Numbered from the stretch's first letter, positions 1 through 12,760 are shown. The stretch: 64,000 bases of DNA from Muraenolepis orangiensis (GCA_027704905.1 CM051020.1:15036022-15100021); one strand, 5' to 3'. Numbers and translations: made by a program. Notes: generated from the letters alone by a model not told the origin.

Positions 1-1059
1 CACAAACACGCACACACTCAAAAAAAATATTCACAATAAACAATATACATAATATTTCTAAAAGTTCTAACAAGAATCAACAGATTCTAACATATGAAAT
101 TGAACATACGAGGAGGCTAACTAAACGTTTAGTTTATCTAGAGAAGCTGGTCGGACCCGGGGCGTGAAGTAAGTTATCCGGATTGGGAAGTGGTCCGCTA
201 TGCTGTGGTGATGGAGGGTGGACGTCCGTAACGTGAGACCATGAGAAGACAGTGTGTTCCGTGGGGGGGGGGGTCTTTACTGTGGGGAGTCTCTCTCTGG
301 GTCAGTCACCACCGTGCAGACTAACTACACAATGAGTCCGAGATAAAAAAAACGTAACAAAAATCAACTCAGAAAAGACACAATACTACAATAATCAGAC
401 TGGAACAATTCTACAATACATAATACAAAACATTTTTACAATACACACCACAAAACACTGCGACATTACGCATTACCAAAGACAATACACAACGAATACA
501 ACAATACTAAAATAGTAGGCGATACACTACGTTCGGTAATACTCAATATTACCACAATGCCTCCTCAGGCCCATTCCAGATTTATTATGATATATAAAAT
601 GATCAGACAGACTTTTCATTCACGGATTATGAGGACATCTTCAGGACAAATCCTGTTGTTTTAGACCTGTTGTTTTGGACGCTCTGTTAGACGCTTTAGC
701 CTACAACTAAATGAAGAATAATGGAGAATAAGGAATAATGAACAATAACAAGGGGTTCTTTAATTGGAGGTTTAACGGGAGTTTCACAACACCCCAGGTT
801 AGCCTTGTGTTTGCCTTGTTCTAAGAGGCTTCACGGAGCTGTCATAGGGGTGAAGACTCAGTGGGGAACCAGAAGCGATCCTAAGCTAACGCAGACAGAC
901 GACTGCTGCGTCCTGCTGGAGACACTTTAGAGGAGACGTCCTGGGTGCTCTGGAGGACTCTGACACACATGGACTCCCATAGGCGTCGGGGCGCAGGCTG
1001 ACTTCCTGCACAAACCGCCGGCTGCCATTTTGGCTGTTGCCGGGTACCCACAGAGATAC

Positions 1060-1094
<35 letters not shown>

Positions 1095-2240
1095 GAGGGC
1101 GGGGCTGAGCGTCGGCGGCCATGATGGTTCGATCATGCCAGCCGTAGCCGTAGCAACCTGAGCATCCTCCGCCTCCTCCACCACCATCTTACCATACAGG
1201 CTGCACCGCGTTAACCACACTGGGCCACGCCATCTCACCACAAGAACCAGCCATGAACCATCCGTAAACCAGCCTCAAACCAGCCTCAAACCAGCCAACC
1301 ACACAGTATTACGCTGAACATGTGAAAATACCCCTGCTGCCATTACATGACAGTGAAATATTGTCAATACTTTATAACAATCAATTCTATATATATCCAT
1401 CTGGGATCCTTTAGAGCTACATATGCTAACATACTCACAAAACACTTACTTCTATATACTTATGTATTCTATTTACTACACGTTACATTTTCCCCCCCAA
1501 TTCAAAATTCAAAATCCAAATTTTTGAAATCGCGGTTTCGGTCAAACATGAACGTAGGCACATTTTTCTTTGTATTGCGTATTTTGAAACATAAATATAT
1601 ATTTTTTTAATAATACATCATTTAATTCAGATTTAGCTTCAGATTCAGATTTATTTGCGGAATCTGTCTTATTGTTAGTTTTAAACTTAAATTATTATAA
1701 AATAATCAGGGTTATTTATGTCCAGTAAAGTTAAATGACACATAGCTTCATCATAAAGATGGCTTATCAAAGTTAGGTTAATATTTTGTACAAGTTATAC
1801 ATTGATTGTATATATATAGAGAATTAGCATAATTTGTTATTTGCGCTTCATAAATTTGACAAAATTCTATATTTCTATATATTCTTTGCCATATATATAA
1901 TATTTTACATTTATCCCACATTTAAAAATATTTAAAGCTATAAAATATTGAATTCAAATATTGAAATAATCCTCAAATCCTGACATATCTATATTTGAAG
2001 TACTTACAGAAAGCGGCATCCCAAAGCATAAAATTAAATTGACCAAATTAAATAATTTGACAGAAAGTAAAAAATCCTCCCCCTCAAAAGACTTGTAGTT
2101 TAGAACTACAAACCAAGAACAACAAAGTCAAACGTTTGTCCTTTTAACAGCGTCTATTAATATTTTCTCAGCGGTCCAGAGAGCTGTTTGTTTAGACGAC
2201 CCTCATGTCCCCAGCCGTCCAAACCACTGCAACACAAACC
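1..2240. other. AT-rich intergenic DNA, no gene seen
   Basis: No coding exon or RNA gene is recognisable here. Short open frames have no resemblance to a known family. A GA microsatellite lies at about 1060-1100 within a slightly GC-richer patch (950-1250). The rest, especially 1340-2100, is very AT-rich. Confidence 0.6.
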
Positions 2241-2289
2241 TTCCTCTTTTTTTGTCAATGACTAAAGTGACTTTTAACCAACTACAGTT

Positions 2290-3057
2290 AAGGTCAAAGT
2301 TCATCTCGTTCCCTTGGCAACACCGGGGCAACGGGCAACAGTGTCTAGACGGGTCACGCTACCCCTCCCCGTCACCCCTCGTCCTAACCCTCCGCCCCCT
2401 CGGGTCTTTCCGGAAGGGGCGTCGGCCCCGGCCAAGGCCAGGGTAAACAGGGAGGAGGGGGAGGGGGGGCTGGCCTTTGGCCCCGGAGGTCGGATCACCT
2501 CCTCTTCCTCCCTCCTCCTCCCTTCTCCTCCCTCCGGTGATCAAAGCCGGGGCTCCTCCACGTCAGGGGGGCAGGGGGGGGGAGATACCAGCCCTGTGTT
2601 CCTGTAATCTGGACGGGCCCCGGCCCGATTGTCTCCTTTCACGGGCCCTTCCGGTGGTGGGGAGCCCACTGGGGAGGACAGGCTCTTTCACAGGCGGCTC
2701 CGGGGACAATAGGGGCTCTTCCGTCGCGCTCCGCCATCTGGGCCCCGACAAGAGAAAGGCCCCGGGAGGAGAATGGGGGCGCACGGCTTCAGGGCCTGAA
2801 TGGAAACCACGCTGCTGCCGGGGGAGACGGCCCCCAAACATACAGTACAGATCTGCATGCTCAAATAGAGCCGTGGACACTCTGACGGGCTGCACAACAC
2901 GCGGGGCTGGAGCGGGACACGGCTCACAGCAGAAGAACCCAACATGCAGAACCCTGTTCCTCCTGCCACGCCCAGAACAACATCCAGAACAGAACACATC
3001 CAGCTCTCTCTCCACGCTTCCATCCCTACCTGCACAGGTGAAGGCAGGGAATAACCT
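2290..3057. other. GC-rich unassigned block
   Basis: This is an abrupt GC- and CpG-rich island in AT-rich surroundings. It has C- and G-runs and overlapping open frames on both strands, as expected from composition alone. None of the translations resembles a family I know, and I cannot pair plausible splice sites into an exon. It could be a CpG island or regulatory element. Confidence 0.35.
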
Positions 3058-3423
3058 GGTCAGACTAACCTAAACCAACATAGACCAACATAGACTAACC
3101 TAGAATAAACATAACCAACATAGACTAACCTAGAATAACCTAGACCAACCCTAACTCTCAAACATACCCTAGACTTATCTGGATCAACCTAGATCAACCA
3201 AGACTATCTAGACTAACCCAGACTAATCTAGACCAACATAGACTAACCTAGACCAACTAAAACCAATTTAGACCACCAGGGACTAACAACGACCAATCTA
3301 GACCAAAACCAGACTATCTAGAATAACCTAGACTAACCTAGAACAATCTAGACCAACATAGACTAACCTAGACTATCTAGACTAACCTAGATTAATCTGG
3401 ATCAACATATATCAACCTAGGCT
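3058..3423. repeat. Degenerate GACTAACCTAGA minisatellite
   Basis: Diverged tandem copies of a roughly 12-bp motif (GACTAACCTAGA, GACCAACATAGA and variants). The 3425-3955 stretch that follows holds nothing recognisable. Confidence 0.8.
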
Positions 3424-3961
3424 GTGTAACCTGACTCTAGGTTTCTAGTCAGTCGTAATGTAATAACACAAGCCCAGCTTTTAATCTGCTAATAAAAACA
3501 TATTGATTTTACCATCAGAGAAACAATAGTAACTGTCAGAAAAGATTACTATAGATGAAGAGGCTAAAATGTGTAAAGTGAAAAAAAATTAAGAACCCAT
3601 GAATACAAGAGGTCTTTGTAAGTCTGTATGTTTTTATGATTAAAAAAAGGAAATATATTTTTAGGATTTAACGGCATCTTTGGTGTTAACGATGCCCGAC
3701 ACCCCATAATACCAGATAATAAACCGAACACAGCCTTTATTATCATCTGTATTTCTATTCAGCTTCATTTCAATTGAGTGCATAAGTTGTAATCAAAGAT
3801 AAGCAAATTCTGTTCCAGGCATCAGGACCACTAACAGGGATTAGTTTTAATCTGGATTAATAATGCCACGCCTACGTTACAACCATCAGCGCTCATTCAG
3901 TCCTGACACCTGTGAGGGCCTCCTTACACCCTGATCAACACCCTGCTCCTTTGTCTCTTAT

Positions 3962-3987
3962 CTCTCTCTCTCTCTCTCTCTCTCTCG

Positions 3988-4050
<63 letters not shown>

Positions 4051-4056
4051 GCTCTC

Positions 4057-4119
<63 letters not shown>

Positions 4120-4190
4120 CTCTCTCTCTCTCTCGCTCTCTCTCTCTCTCTCGCTCTCTCGCTCTCTCTCTCTCTCGCTCTCTCTCTCTC
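3962..4190. repeat. CT microsatellite with GCTC interruptions
   Basis: About 230 bp of TC dinucleotides interrupted at intervals by CGCTC. It is fused directly to the next array through a short CACACA run. Open frames across it are compositional artefacts. Confidence 0.95.
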
Positions 4191-4198
4191 ACACACAC

Positions 4199-4665
4199 AT
4201 AGTAAACAACAACATACACAACAGGACACATAGTAAACAACAACATACACAACAGGACAAATAGTAAACAACATACACAACAGGACAAATAGTAAACAAC
4301 AACATACACAACAGGACACATAAACAACATACACAACAGGACATATAGTAAACAACAACATACACAACAGGACACATAAACAACATACACAACAGGACAC
4401 ATAGTAAACAACAACATACACAACAGGACACATAAACAACATACACAACAGGACACATAGTAAACAACAACATACACAACAGGACACATAGTAAACAACA
4501 ACATACACAACAGGACATATAGTAAACAACAACATACACAACAGGACACATAGTAAACAACAACATACACAACAGGACACATAGTAAACAACAACATACA
4601 CAACAGGACACATAAACAACATACACAACAGGACATATAGTAAACAACAACATACACAACAGGAC
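4199..4665. repeat. 25-31-bp minisatellite (AAACAACAACATACACAACAGG)
   Basis: Tandem units ending in ACATACACAACAGGACA. Long units contain ATAGTAAACAACAAC and short units drop about 6 nt. Both lengths alternate along the array, consistent with slippage or unequal exchange. It begins exactly where the CT microsatellite ends. Confidence 0.95.
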
Positions 4666-5540
4666 AGTGAAAACTGTCCCCAGTATACACCTTCTGGGGA
4701 CAGACACACTTCCTACTTCAGACCAGTAAGACACATTCAGGCAGAGTTTGAACTCAATCCACATCGACCGCCAGAAGACATGGGTGACGTCTGCTTTCTG
4801 TGTACTTCTGTGTATTCTAAACATCGATGTCATCCTAGTTTGGATTCCTATTTGTACATTTTGATTAGAAGCAAACCCAAAGAAGAGAAGGTATATTTAG
4901 AGTGGGGATACGTCCCAGAGGCAGTTTGTCATCTTAAACATTCACTCACGTCTCTGAAAGACAGACATCTTGCTTTGAAGATGTTGCACATTCATGGTTT
5001 AGCTGTCAACTGTCATTAAATACATAAGAACAGACAGACAGATGTGTGTGTGTGTGTGTGTCAGCTCCAGTCAGGTGTGTAGCATAGCAGCCAGGACCCT
5101 CTGTGCCATCTTCGAGCTGAATAATTAGCCTTAGCGAGGCTACGCTACACTCATTACTGCTAACAACAGACTGGAAATAGCATCCAATCCTATAGAGACA
5201 GGGAGCCGTGCTCCACTGAGCTTGACGCTAGTCGCTGTGTGAAACCAACAGGAAACAAAAAGACACCTGCTACTTCCCTGCTAACCCGGGCTCCAGCACT
5301 GCAGCATACCGCCACTGCGCTATGCTAACACACTCACAAGCGTGCCACACTGACACATACACACTCACGAGTGTGCTACGCTAACACACTCGCTTAAGTT
5401 CCAAAAACGCTACAATTGGTTAGAAAAAGACGTGTGGGAGGAGTCACTCGCTTTCGGCTCCACTCATTGGTCCGAGCTTCAATTGACCAACTCATTAGTA
5501 TTCGTGGTAGAGCTTTTTGACATATTTCTTGTTTTAACCT
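4666..5540. other. Unassigned intergenic DNA
   Basis: No coding exon recognised. A short GT run lies at 5044-5062. The open frame at 4780-5019 resembles no protein family known to me. Confidence 0.5.
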
Positions 5541-5547
5541 GCACTAG

Positions 5548-5778
5548 GGCGGCAGTATAGCTCAGGAGGTAGTGGTCGCCTTACTTCAATCCCCGGCTCC
5601 TCCTAGCAAAAAAAAAGAAATGGTCGAGGTGTCCTTGAGCAAGACACCCTAACCCTAACTGCTCCTGACGTGCTGGCTGTCTCCTTGCATGGCTGACTCC
5701 GCTGTCGGTGTATGAATGGGTGAATGTGAGACTTGACTTGTAAAGCGATTTGGATAAAAGCGCTATATAAAATCATCC
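5548..5778 (+). mobile_element. tRNA-derived SINE
   Basis: The head is tRNA-like, with a Pol III A-box-like TATAGCTCAGGAGG and a degraded B box around TTCAATCCCCGG. It is followed by a body with GTGTCCTTGAGCAAGACACC and a tail ending GCGATTTGGATAAAAGCG. This arrangement is typical of abundant teleost tRNA-derived SINEs whose tail matches a partner LINE. No clear target-site duplication was identified. Confidence 0.75.
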
Positions 5779-5779
5779 A

Positions 5780-6780
5780 TAACCACTATGGAGCAGCAAC
5801 TTACTCCATTAAAGAACATCGGAACTAGAAGGTTTCCGTAGGATAAAACTGGCCCATCCCCGATTGGTTACCGTAAGTCGATAATCGACTGTCCGGTCAC
5901 TAAAAGCTGCTTGTGGGAAAACCTACACGATCCAGGTTTAAACATTAAAATAAGCAACTAAACACGCAAATAATTGTGTGGTGGTGGCTAAGTAAGTACG
6001 GCGCCACCAAGTACTGAATATTATACTATAGTTACAACAGCTCACCAACATTAGTTGGTACAGCAGGGAGGCAGGTACACTCAGGATTGGGTTATTTTGC
6101 ACACTAAGATATAATTTGGCTCCAAACGGTGACAGCCCAGCTTTTTCTGATGATCTTGTGGTTGTCAGGAAAAGAACCAGCCCGAGGAGAAGGTGGGCGT
6201 GGGAGGACGACAGTGTGAGAAGTCTGTGGTACAGCGTCTTGAATTAAACCTTTCTGCTGTGAGTTGTATTATAGTAGTTATTATACTGTGTAGTGTACTG
6301 CTATGCTATAGTGCTATACGTTCCCAACAAACAGCTGCAAGCTGGCCTCGCTCAAAAGACCAGCGGTCTGAATAAATAACGATAGATTATGTAGAGACAG
6401 CACACCATGATTGTTGACCCGGTTATTCAAATTAATATCAAATTAATGAATGTATTCTACCAAAATGTGGTTGCATTAAAATATAATCAGTTTTTTTTTT
6501 TGTAATTATTTTTGCAAATGTACCAACCGATCAACCCACGTCACCATCACAGCCTGGTCTGCGTTAACCAGTAAGAACTCACGATGGGGTCGATCAAATC
6601 CAGAAATGAACCAATCACAGGGCGTCGCTGGCCAAATGTGCTGCTTCACTTGGAGAATCTGCTACGTAACAGAATTCTGCTTCACATCCGATTCTGCACC
6701 TACCATGTGTCAGACGCTGTGGGTGAAAGTGTCCATCAATCCAGTTTCTGTGTCTGTGTACATGTTTGGGTTTTCACGGT
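5780..6780. other. Unassigned intergenic DNA
   Basis: I see no gene, tandem repeat or recognisable element in this kilobase. Confidence 0.5.
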
Positions 6781-6784
6781 GGTA

Positions 6785-6870
6785 TTACATTTCGTTACAT
6801 GACAGTCATTGAGACGCTTTTGTCCAAAGCGACTTACAATAGTGCAGCCGACACGGGTAGGCAAGAGAAC
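6785..6870 (-). mobile_element. L2/SINE tail fragment, inverted
   Basis: GACGCTTTTGTCCAAAGCGA is the reverse complement of the LINE/SINE tail motif (TCGCTTTGGATAAAAGCGTC) seen on the + strand at 31468 and 46680. Only the tail and a short neighbouring stretch are recognisable. Confidence 0.6.
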
Positions 6871-7373
6871 TACTAGTCACCACAAGTCAGGGGGCATTTC
6901 CCTCCTACCAGGCACTATTTAATTGTTTGTTTTTTTGGAAAATATGTCATCTCAAAAATATATATATATTACTATATTATAAGTAGGGAAATTACTACAC
7001 TAATAGTGAGTACAACATTTTTAACAATTAAAAAAACAAGTCAAACATAGTTTTTTTTGTCAAATGTGCAGTTTAACATGGTCATTCTGTACAATTAATT
7101 GATTATAATGCACGGGTAATCTGTGTAGAAAAACAAACCAACATAGCGGTGGTGCATAAAACAGCAACAGCAGCCAAGGAAGACAAGGTGTAATAGAAAC
7201 CCTAATTATATCAGACATGGTGCAAAATGGTGCAGTTAGAAAATGTCTAAATATCACTCTGCTAGTGAGTAGTCCGTCAGGCAAGGACATGGTTTATTTA
7301 TATTATAACCCTTCAAACACAAGAGCATCATAGTGCTATATAAAGGCAGGAATCACAGTTAAGAGTAATAGTA

Positions 7374-7882
7374 TTTTATTACAAGTAATAGTACTACTCA
7401 AGTAGTTTACTAGTAGTAGTGTCGTAGTAGTAGTAGTAGTAGTAGCAGTCGTAGTGGTGGTAGTAGTGGTGATAGGAGTGGTAGTAATCGTAGTAGTATA
7501 GTAGTGTAGTAGCAGTAGCAGTAGCAGTAGTCGTAGTAGTAGTAGTATAGTAGTATAATAGTATAGTGGTGTAGTAGTAGTAGTTGTAGCAGTAGTAGCA
7601 GTAGTAGTGGTTGTAGTAGTGCTGATAGGAGTGGTAGTAATCGTAGTAGTAGTAGTGGTATAGGAGTGTAGTAGTAGTAGTAGTAGTATTAGTTGTAGTA
7701 GTAGGATAGTAGTATAGTAATCAAGTAATAGTAGTAGTAGTAGTAGTAGCAGCAGTAATCATACTAGTAGTAGTAGTAGTAGTAGCAGAAGTAGTAGTAG
7801 TAGTAGCAGAAGTAGTAGTAGCAGTATTAATCATGTAGAAGTGGTGGTCATAGTAGCAGTAGTAGCAGTAGTAGTCAATGGA
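7374..7882. repeat. TAG/GTA trinucleotide tract
   Basis: About 500 bp of AGT/AGC/GGT trinucleotides dominated by GTA, with interspersed TAGTAATCG and GATAGGAGTGG segments that recur, suggesting secondary duplication within the tract. Confidence 0.95.
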
Positions 7883-8039
7883 AAGCATCCGAGCAGGCAG
7901 CTGTATCATCAGCTGTTCTTTGATATGTAGACAAGGTGGAGAGGCATTAGGTAGCAGGCTGTAGAGACTCTTATTAGTGATTAAGAAGAGCTGAAGATAA
8001 ACAGGCTGGTATCAGTCAGCTCACAGTGGGATAGGGGAG

Positions 8040-8960
8040 GTCAGAAGTTAAGCTGCCTTAAGAGCCTCCCAGCACCTCGCTCTCTCTCTCCACAACGCTG
8101 GCCAGCTCTCTGAACACACAAACATGAAAAATATCAATTTCACATTTGGTTTAACGCTTTCACACTTTGTGTCACTGACACCCAGAGAGGCGAGGAGAGA
8201 GAGGGGGTGGGGGGGCAGCTCCTGGATAAGGGTCGCCTTAATGCCTATCAATTAGGATCAAAAGGGGATTATGGGCTGGGGGGGGGAGCAGAGCCATGCA
8301 AAGTGAGTGAATGCTGGGGGTCACAGGCCCAACTTCATTAGACCTGACCTTTCCACACCGCCGTGTGACAGCGGAGAGAGAGCCCGCAGCCTTGGGCTCC
8401 CTCTGACCGATATTAAACGTCTGGCCGAGTGTCAAGTATGAATCTGAGACACGCAGCGGGGCTGGCGAAAATCTGCGCCATATGAAATATTCACTTTCAG
8501 AGTCCTGCGAGCCTTATTAGGTTACCGCTATGCGGTGCAGCCGCTACGCGCTCATCAAGCCCCCAGAAGCCCCCAGAAGGTCCTCTCGCCGCCAGCCAGG
8601 AGAGGAAGTGTAATTAGCAGCCGCGGCGGTGGAGGAGGCGTTCCCCGTCCTAATCCACTAAAGGTCAGGCCGTGGAATAGTTTAACACACCTGCGAGCCT
8701 CAAATGCCACCCAAACAAGAGCACATTTCAATATCTGCGGTGTGTGTTCTTTGGAGAGATGTGTGCACTAGAAAGTGAAGCGTTTTGCTCCGACTCTGAC
8801 CGATCTATTTTCTGTGTTTTTAGGAGGTTGACGGACCGGCACCGCCATCGAGGTGTCCTGGTCCTGGTCCAAAAGGTCACCACCCATTCACGCCACTTTC
8901 CACTGACGGAAAAGAGCAACATTATCCATGGATATTATAGAAGAAAAGAATGACTTTGGC
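8040..8960. promoter_or_regulatory. Candidate distal regulatory element
   Basis: A moderately GC-rich, non-repetitive island of high sequence complexity between AT-rich and tandem-repeat DNA. It contains several homeodomain-type cores (CAATTAGG, GTAATTAGC, TTCATTAGAC, CTTATTAGG) and an ATGCAAAG octamer-like site, and no convincing open frame. In vertebrate genomes the RBM33 neighbourhood includes developmental genes (SHH, EN2, CNPY1), so a conserved enhancer is plausible, but conservation was not tested. Confidence 0.35.
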
Positions 8961-9299
8961 CCAAAAAAATCCCTAAAAAAAATGTAAGGTTAGGTACCTA
9001 AAAATACGGTGGAAATATGTTTGTTTTTATTTGTGCTAATTGCGTTTACCACATATTTCGGTTGAAAGTATCTGATGATAATAATAATAATAATATTATT
9101 ATTATTAATAAGGCAGGATAATACGTATTCCTGGAAACACGGAGGAGCTCGGTGAGCTGCGGAATCAAAAGAGGACTGGGTGTTAAATGAGGAAGCTGAG
9201 GTTCAGTTGTTCCTACGGTTCCTCCAGAAAGAAACACATTCTCTCTCACATGCTCTTCCACATGTTGTCTCTCCTCTCTCTCCTTGTTGAAAGAACAGG

Positions 9300-9345
9300 G
9301 TTAATACCGGGAAGCGTGGGGGAGAGGGGGAGAGGGGGAGAGGGG

Positions 9346-9380
<35 letters not shown>

Positions 9381-9390
9381 GGGGTGAAAA
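9300..9390. repeat. GA-rich microsatellite
   Basis: GGGGGAGA units pass into GA dinucleotides. The surrounding 8960-9795 holds no recognisable gene. Confidence 0.9.
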
Positions 9391-9796
9391 GCCAAAGAAA
9401 GTTTGGAGTTCCCTAAAAAAAAGCGCCGAAAGTTGAGTTTAGGCTGAAGTTAAGTTTCTTCTTCTTCGTTTCCTAGAAGTTTGTGTCCCATTGAAGCAGG
9501 CGTGCAGCTTTGCAGTACAATCAGACTGTGGTCAGCCAAGCCTCCTCCCTCCTCCACCCCCCCCCCTCCCCCCCGTACCTTTCATGGTCTTCTATGGACC
9601 CCCCCCCCCATTTAAAGAGCAGGCGGCTGGAGGATTTGCAGTCAAACGAGAGCAGGAGGGAGGACGGTTGGAGCTGTCAGTGTAGCGCAGCCGACTGGGA
9701 GAGGACATGCAACGTGTGCACATCTTGAGACGAAACATCCAAACACGCTGCGCCGGTCCACGCCACTACACCACCACATGCCTCCGCCCGCTGCCG

Positions 9797-9798
<2 letters not shown>

Positions 9799-9841
<43 letters not shown>
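9799..9841. repeat. CA microsatellite
   Basis: About 21 CA dinucleotides. The flanks at 9842-10340 hold nothing recognisable. Confidence 0.95.
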
Positions 9842-9842
<1 letters not shown>

Positions 9843-10346
9843 TAAGGATGTTTCCCTGTGAGGTGTTGTGATGCGTCATGTGACGGCTAAACACACAGCA
9901 CTAACAGAGGGCTAGCATGTCTGTGGCAGCCGCCGCTTCAGATCAAATAAGAAGTGTGAAAACCGCCGGAACCTCACTGTGGTTACTGGACGATTCACAC
10001 ACAGCGGGTTGACAAACACAAACACTCACAGCATACATTACGTAACACCAACAGGAACAGTAGCGCTACACGTTACTGCAGGGGGGGGGTCGTAACGTAA
10101 TATTAACTACTGGCTAACATTGTGTGAAGTGTGTAGCATCATTTGGACCCATTGAAGGACCCAACCACCCAATTATTTACATAATTATATCTGTGATGAC
10201 ATATTTTTATAGCTATCTAAAACTATTTTGCAAGAACATTACTTGCAGTTATAGAATTATAGACCCAAATTGGGATTATGAGTATATTATATTCTTATAT
10301 ATATATATATTATATTATATTAATACATCAAAAGCAATGTACCAAC

Positions 10347-10381
10347 CACAAGATAAACACCATCTTGGTGTTTATCTTGTG
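10347..10381. repeat. Perfect 16-bp inverted repeat, 3-nt loop
   Basis: The left arm CACAAGATAAACACCA (10347-10362) is the exact reverse complement of the right arm TGGTGTTTATCTTGTG (10366-10381), leaving a TCT loop. It sits about 25 bp before the 42-bp tandem array. It is a strong potential hairpin or cruciform but too short for a standard microRNA precursor. Confidence 0.9.
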
Positions 10382-10403
10382 TATTTCTGGGAGGTGTAGC
10401 CTA

Positions 10404-11268
10404 CAGGATGAGGTCTCATGAGGACAGACTGTGTAGTGTAACCTATAGGATGAGGTCTCATGAGGACAAGATGTGTAGGGTAACCTTCATGATGAGGTCT
10501 CATGAGGACAGGATGTGTAGGGTAACCTTCATGATGAGGTCTCATGAGGACAAGATGTGTAGGGTAACCTTCATGATGAGGTCTCATGAGGACAGGATGT
10601 ATAGGGTAACCTTCATGATGAGGTCTCATGAGGACAAGATGTGTAGGGTAACCTTCATGATGAGGTCTCATGAGGACAGGATGGGTAGGGTAACCTTCAT
10701 GATGAGGTCTCATGAGGACAGGATGGGTAGTGTAGCCTATAGGATGAGGTCTCATGAGGACAGGATGGGTAGGGTAACCTTCATGATGAGGTCTCATGAG
10801 GACAGGATGGGTAGGGTAACCTTCATGATGAGGTCTCATGAGGACAGGATGGGTAGTGTAGCCTATAGGATGAGGTCTCATGAGGACAGGATGGGTAGGG
10901 TAACCTTCATGATGAGGTCTCATGAGGACAGGATGGGTAGGGTAACCTTCATGATGAGGTCTCATGAGGACAAGATGGGTAGTATAGCCTATAGGATGAG
11001 GTCTCATGAGGACAGGATGGGTAGGGTAACCTTCATGATGAGGTCTCATGAGGACAGGATGGGTAGGGTAACCTTCATGATGAGGTCTCATGAGGACAGG
11101 ATGGGTAGGGTAACCTTCATGATGAGGTCTCATGAGGACAGGATGGGTAGGGTAACCTTCATGATGAGGTCTCATGAGGACAGGATGGGTAGGGTAACCT
11201 TCATGATGAGGTCTCATGAGGACAGACTGTGTAGTGTAGCCTATGGGATGAGGTTTCACAGGGACAGG
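10404..11268. repeat. 42-bp minisatellite, about 20 copies
   Basis: The unit starts GATGAGGTCTCATGAGGACA and continues with GGATGGGTAGGGTAACCTTCAT. Two unit types alternate: the common CCTTCAT form and a rarer GTGTAGCCTATAG form. Because 42 is a multiple of 3 and the unit lacks stops in some frames, long 14-residue-repeat frames exist on both strands. I regard them as by-products. Each unit carries the palindrome CTCATGAG. Confidence 0.95.
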
Positions 11269-11269
11269 A

Positions 11270-12420
11270 TCCAGCCCAGCTTAATATGTTCCTCTCACTG
11301 GCTGTTGTGTCAGCTGGCGGAGGAACACAGGCAGGTCGTTGAAAGCGGATCACCGCACAACAAGCAGACTTTGGAGCGCTAGCGCTCCACTTATGGACAC
11401 ACTTAGCAGGTACAGTACCTTTTACCAAGCTCCTTTCACTCACACACAAAGACAGGAGCTACGGTAGGCTTTACACGCAAGTCCTTTCAGCACTTGACAG
11501 CAGGAACTGAATATTCCACTGAACTCCTGTACCCGTGCCCCACTAGAACTTAAGCTAAAATAAATAAAAAGTACATATTGTAAGGGTAAGACAAGTGTTC
11601 CCGATAAACGTTTTCAATCAGAAAACAACGACAATGTCAGAAAGGGAAAAATACATTATATTCCAGCCCTAGCATATTTATAGATATTATCGACAAATAT
11701 AAAGTAGAAGTATGGTTACCACAATAAAAATATGTGCATTTTTAACAATATTATATATATTATCAAATTTGCTTTTATTTACTCAACATGTGTGCATAAA
11801 CCAAAGCTCAAAATTAAAAAATAGTCATTTTTAATATGAACGGCAGGACGGTCTTGATTTTTAACGTAACTAAATATTGTACGCAATTTATGATATAAAA
11901 ATACTGTTTTGTAAAATATTCAGTGTAGCGATTAATTGAATACAAATGTTATCAGTGTTAAGTATTATGATGGCCTGTTTATTGGCATATCATTTAAATG
12001 TCATTGTAAATGTCGGAAATGTAAACAAATAAAGGTTCTTACATTAACTGTTTGCTGAAATTATCATTTGGGCCGTAATTATTCGCCTCCTCTTTATTTC
12101 CATTAAAATCCTCCAGATTTAGAGAAAAAAATTATTTAGATACTCTTTTCACCAGAATCTTAAAAAATATATATATATTGATAAAACACGGAACATGCAA
12201 CAATGTATAATCTCGAAAATGTTTTACATTTTTATATTATATCACATTATACTTAGCAACGTTAATATTTAAAAGAATATTATATATTTGGAAGGGCTCA
12301 AATATAATCATTGTTAAGTCGTTTTATTAATTTCGTTAATTTACAAATGCATTTTCTGTCGTCCTCACAAGCACTCAACACAAAGCGTAAAAACAAAAGC
12401 ACTGAAACATTTATTTCCCC
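11270..12420. other. AT-rich intergenic DNA
   Basis: Strongly AT-rich from about 11540 on. No exon, RNA gene or known element recognised. Confidence 0.55.
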
Positions 12421-12429
12421 AAAAATAAT

Positions 12430-12760
12430 AAAACGGTGAATATTTCACATCCAACGACCAAACGCGAAAGCACGCAAATTCAGCGCTGGAAAACTGCACC
12501 CTAACCAGCCGCACTACAGTTTTCCCCGTTCTTGCCGGTTTTCCTATGGCGTGGCGTACGGGAAACAGAACGCCGTTGGAAGTGGACCCGCGGTTCTGAA
12601 ACCTAAAATGGAGGCGCTTGGCCCTGAGATGGATGGTCGGGCTAGCAGTCCTCCCAGCTGTGCAGACCAGCTTTACGCTAGCATGAGGGGATGGAGCAAA
12701 TGGATCAGGCTTGTGGCACAGAGCCAGCAGAGCTCTTAAAACACACACACCACTGTTAGA
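12430..12760. promoter_or_regulatory. GC-richer island, possible regulatory element
   Basis: A complex, non-repetitive patch between AT-rich DNA and the next array. Open frames exist on both strands, but neither shows splice sites or family resemblance, so it is listed only as a candidate conserved non-coding element. Confidence 0.2.

Noticed and set aside
1040..1241. Minus-strand start-like frame MVVEEAEDAQVATATAG
   Set aside because: It runs into a GA microsatellite and resembles no known N-terminus; promoter context is weak.
2477..3073. 198-codon + strand frame in the GC-rich block
   Set aside because: An overlapping 150-codon minus frame is as good, codon use is unremarkable, and there are no splice signals or family motifs. 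GC-rich DNA lacks stops by chance.
4780..5019. 79-codon frame MGDVCFLCTSVYSK...
   Set aside because: No recognised family, no promoter or poly(A) context, and length within chance for 64 kb.
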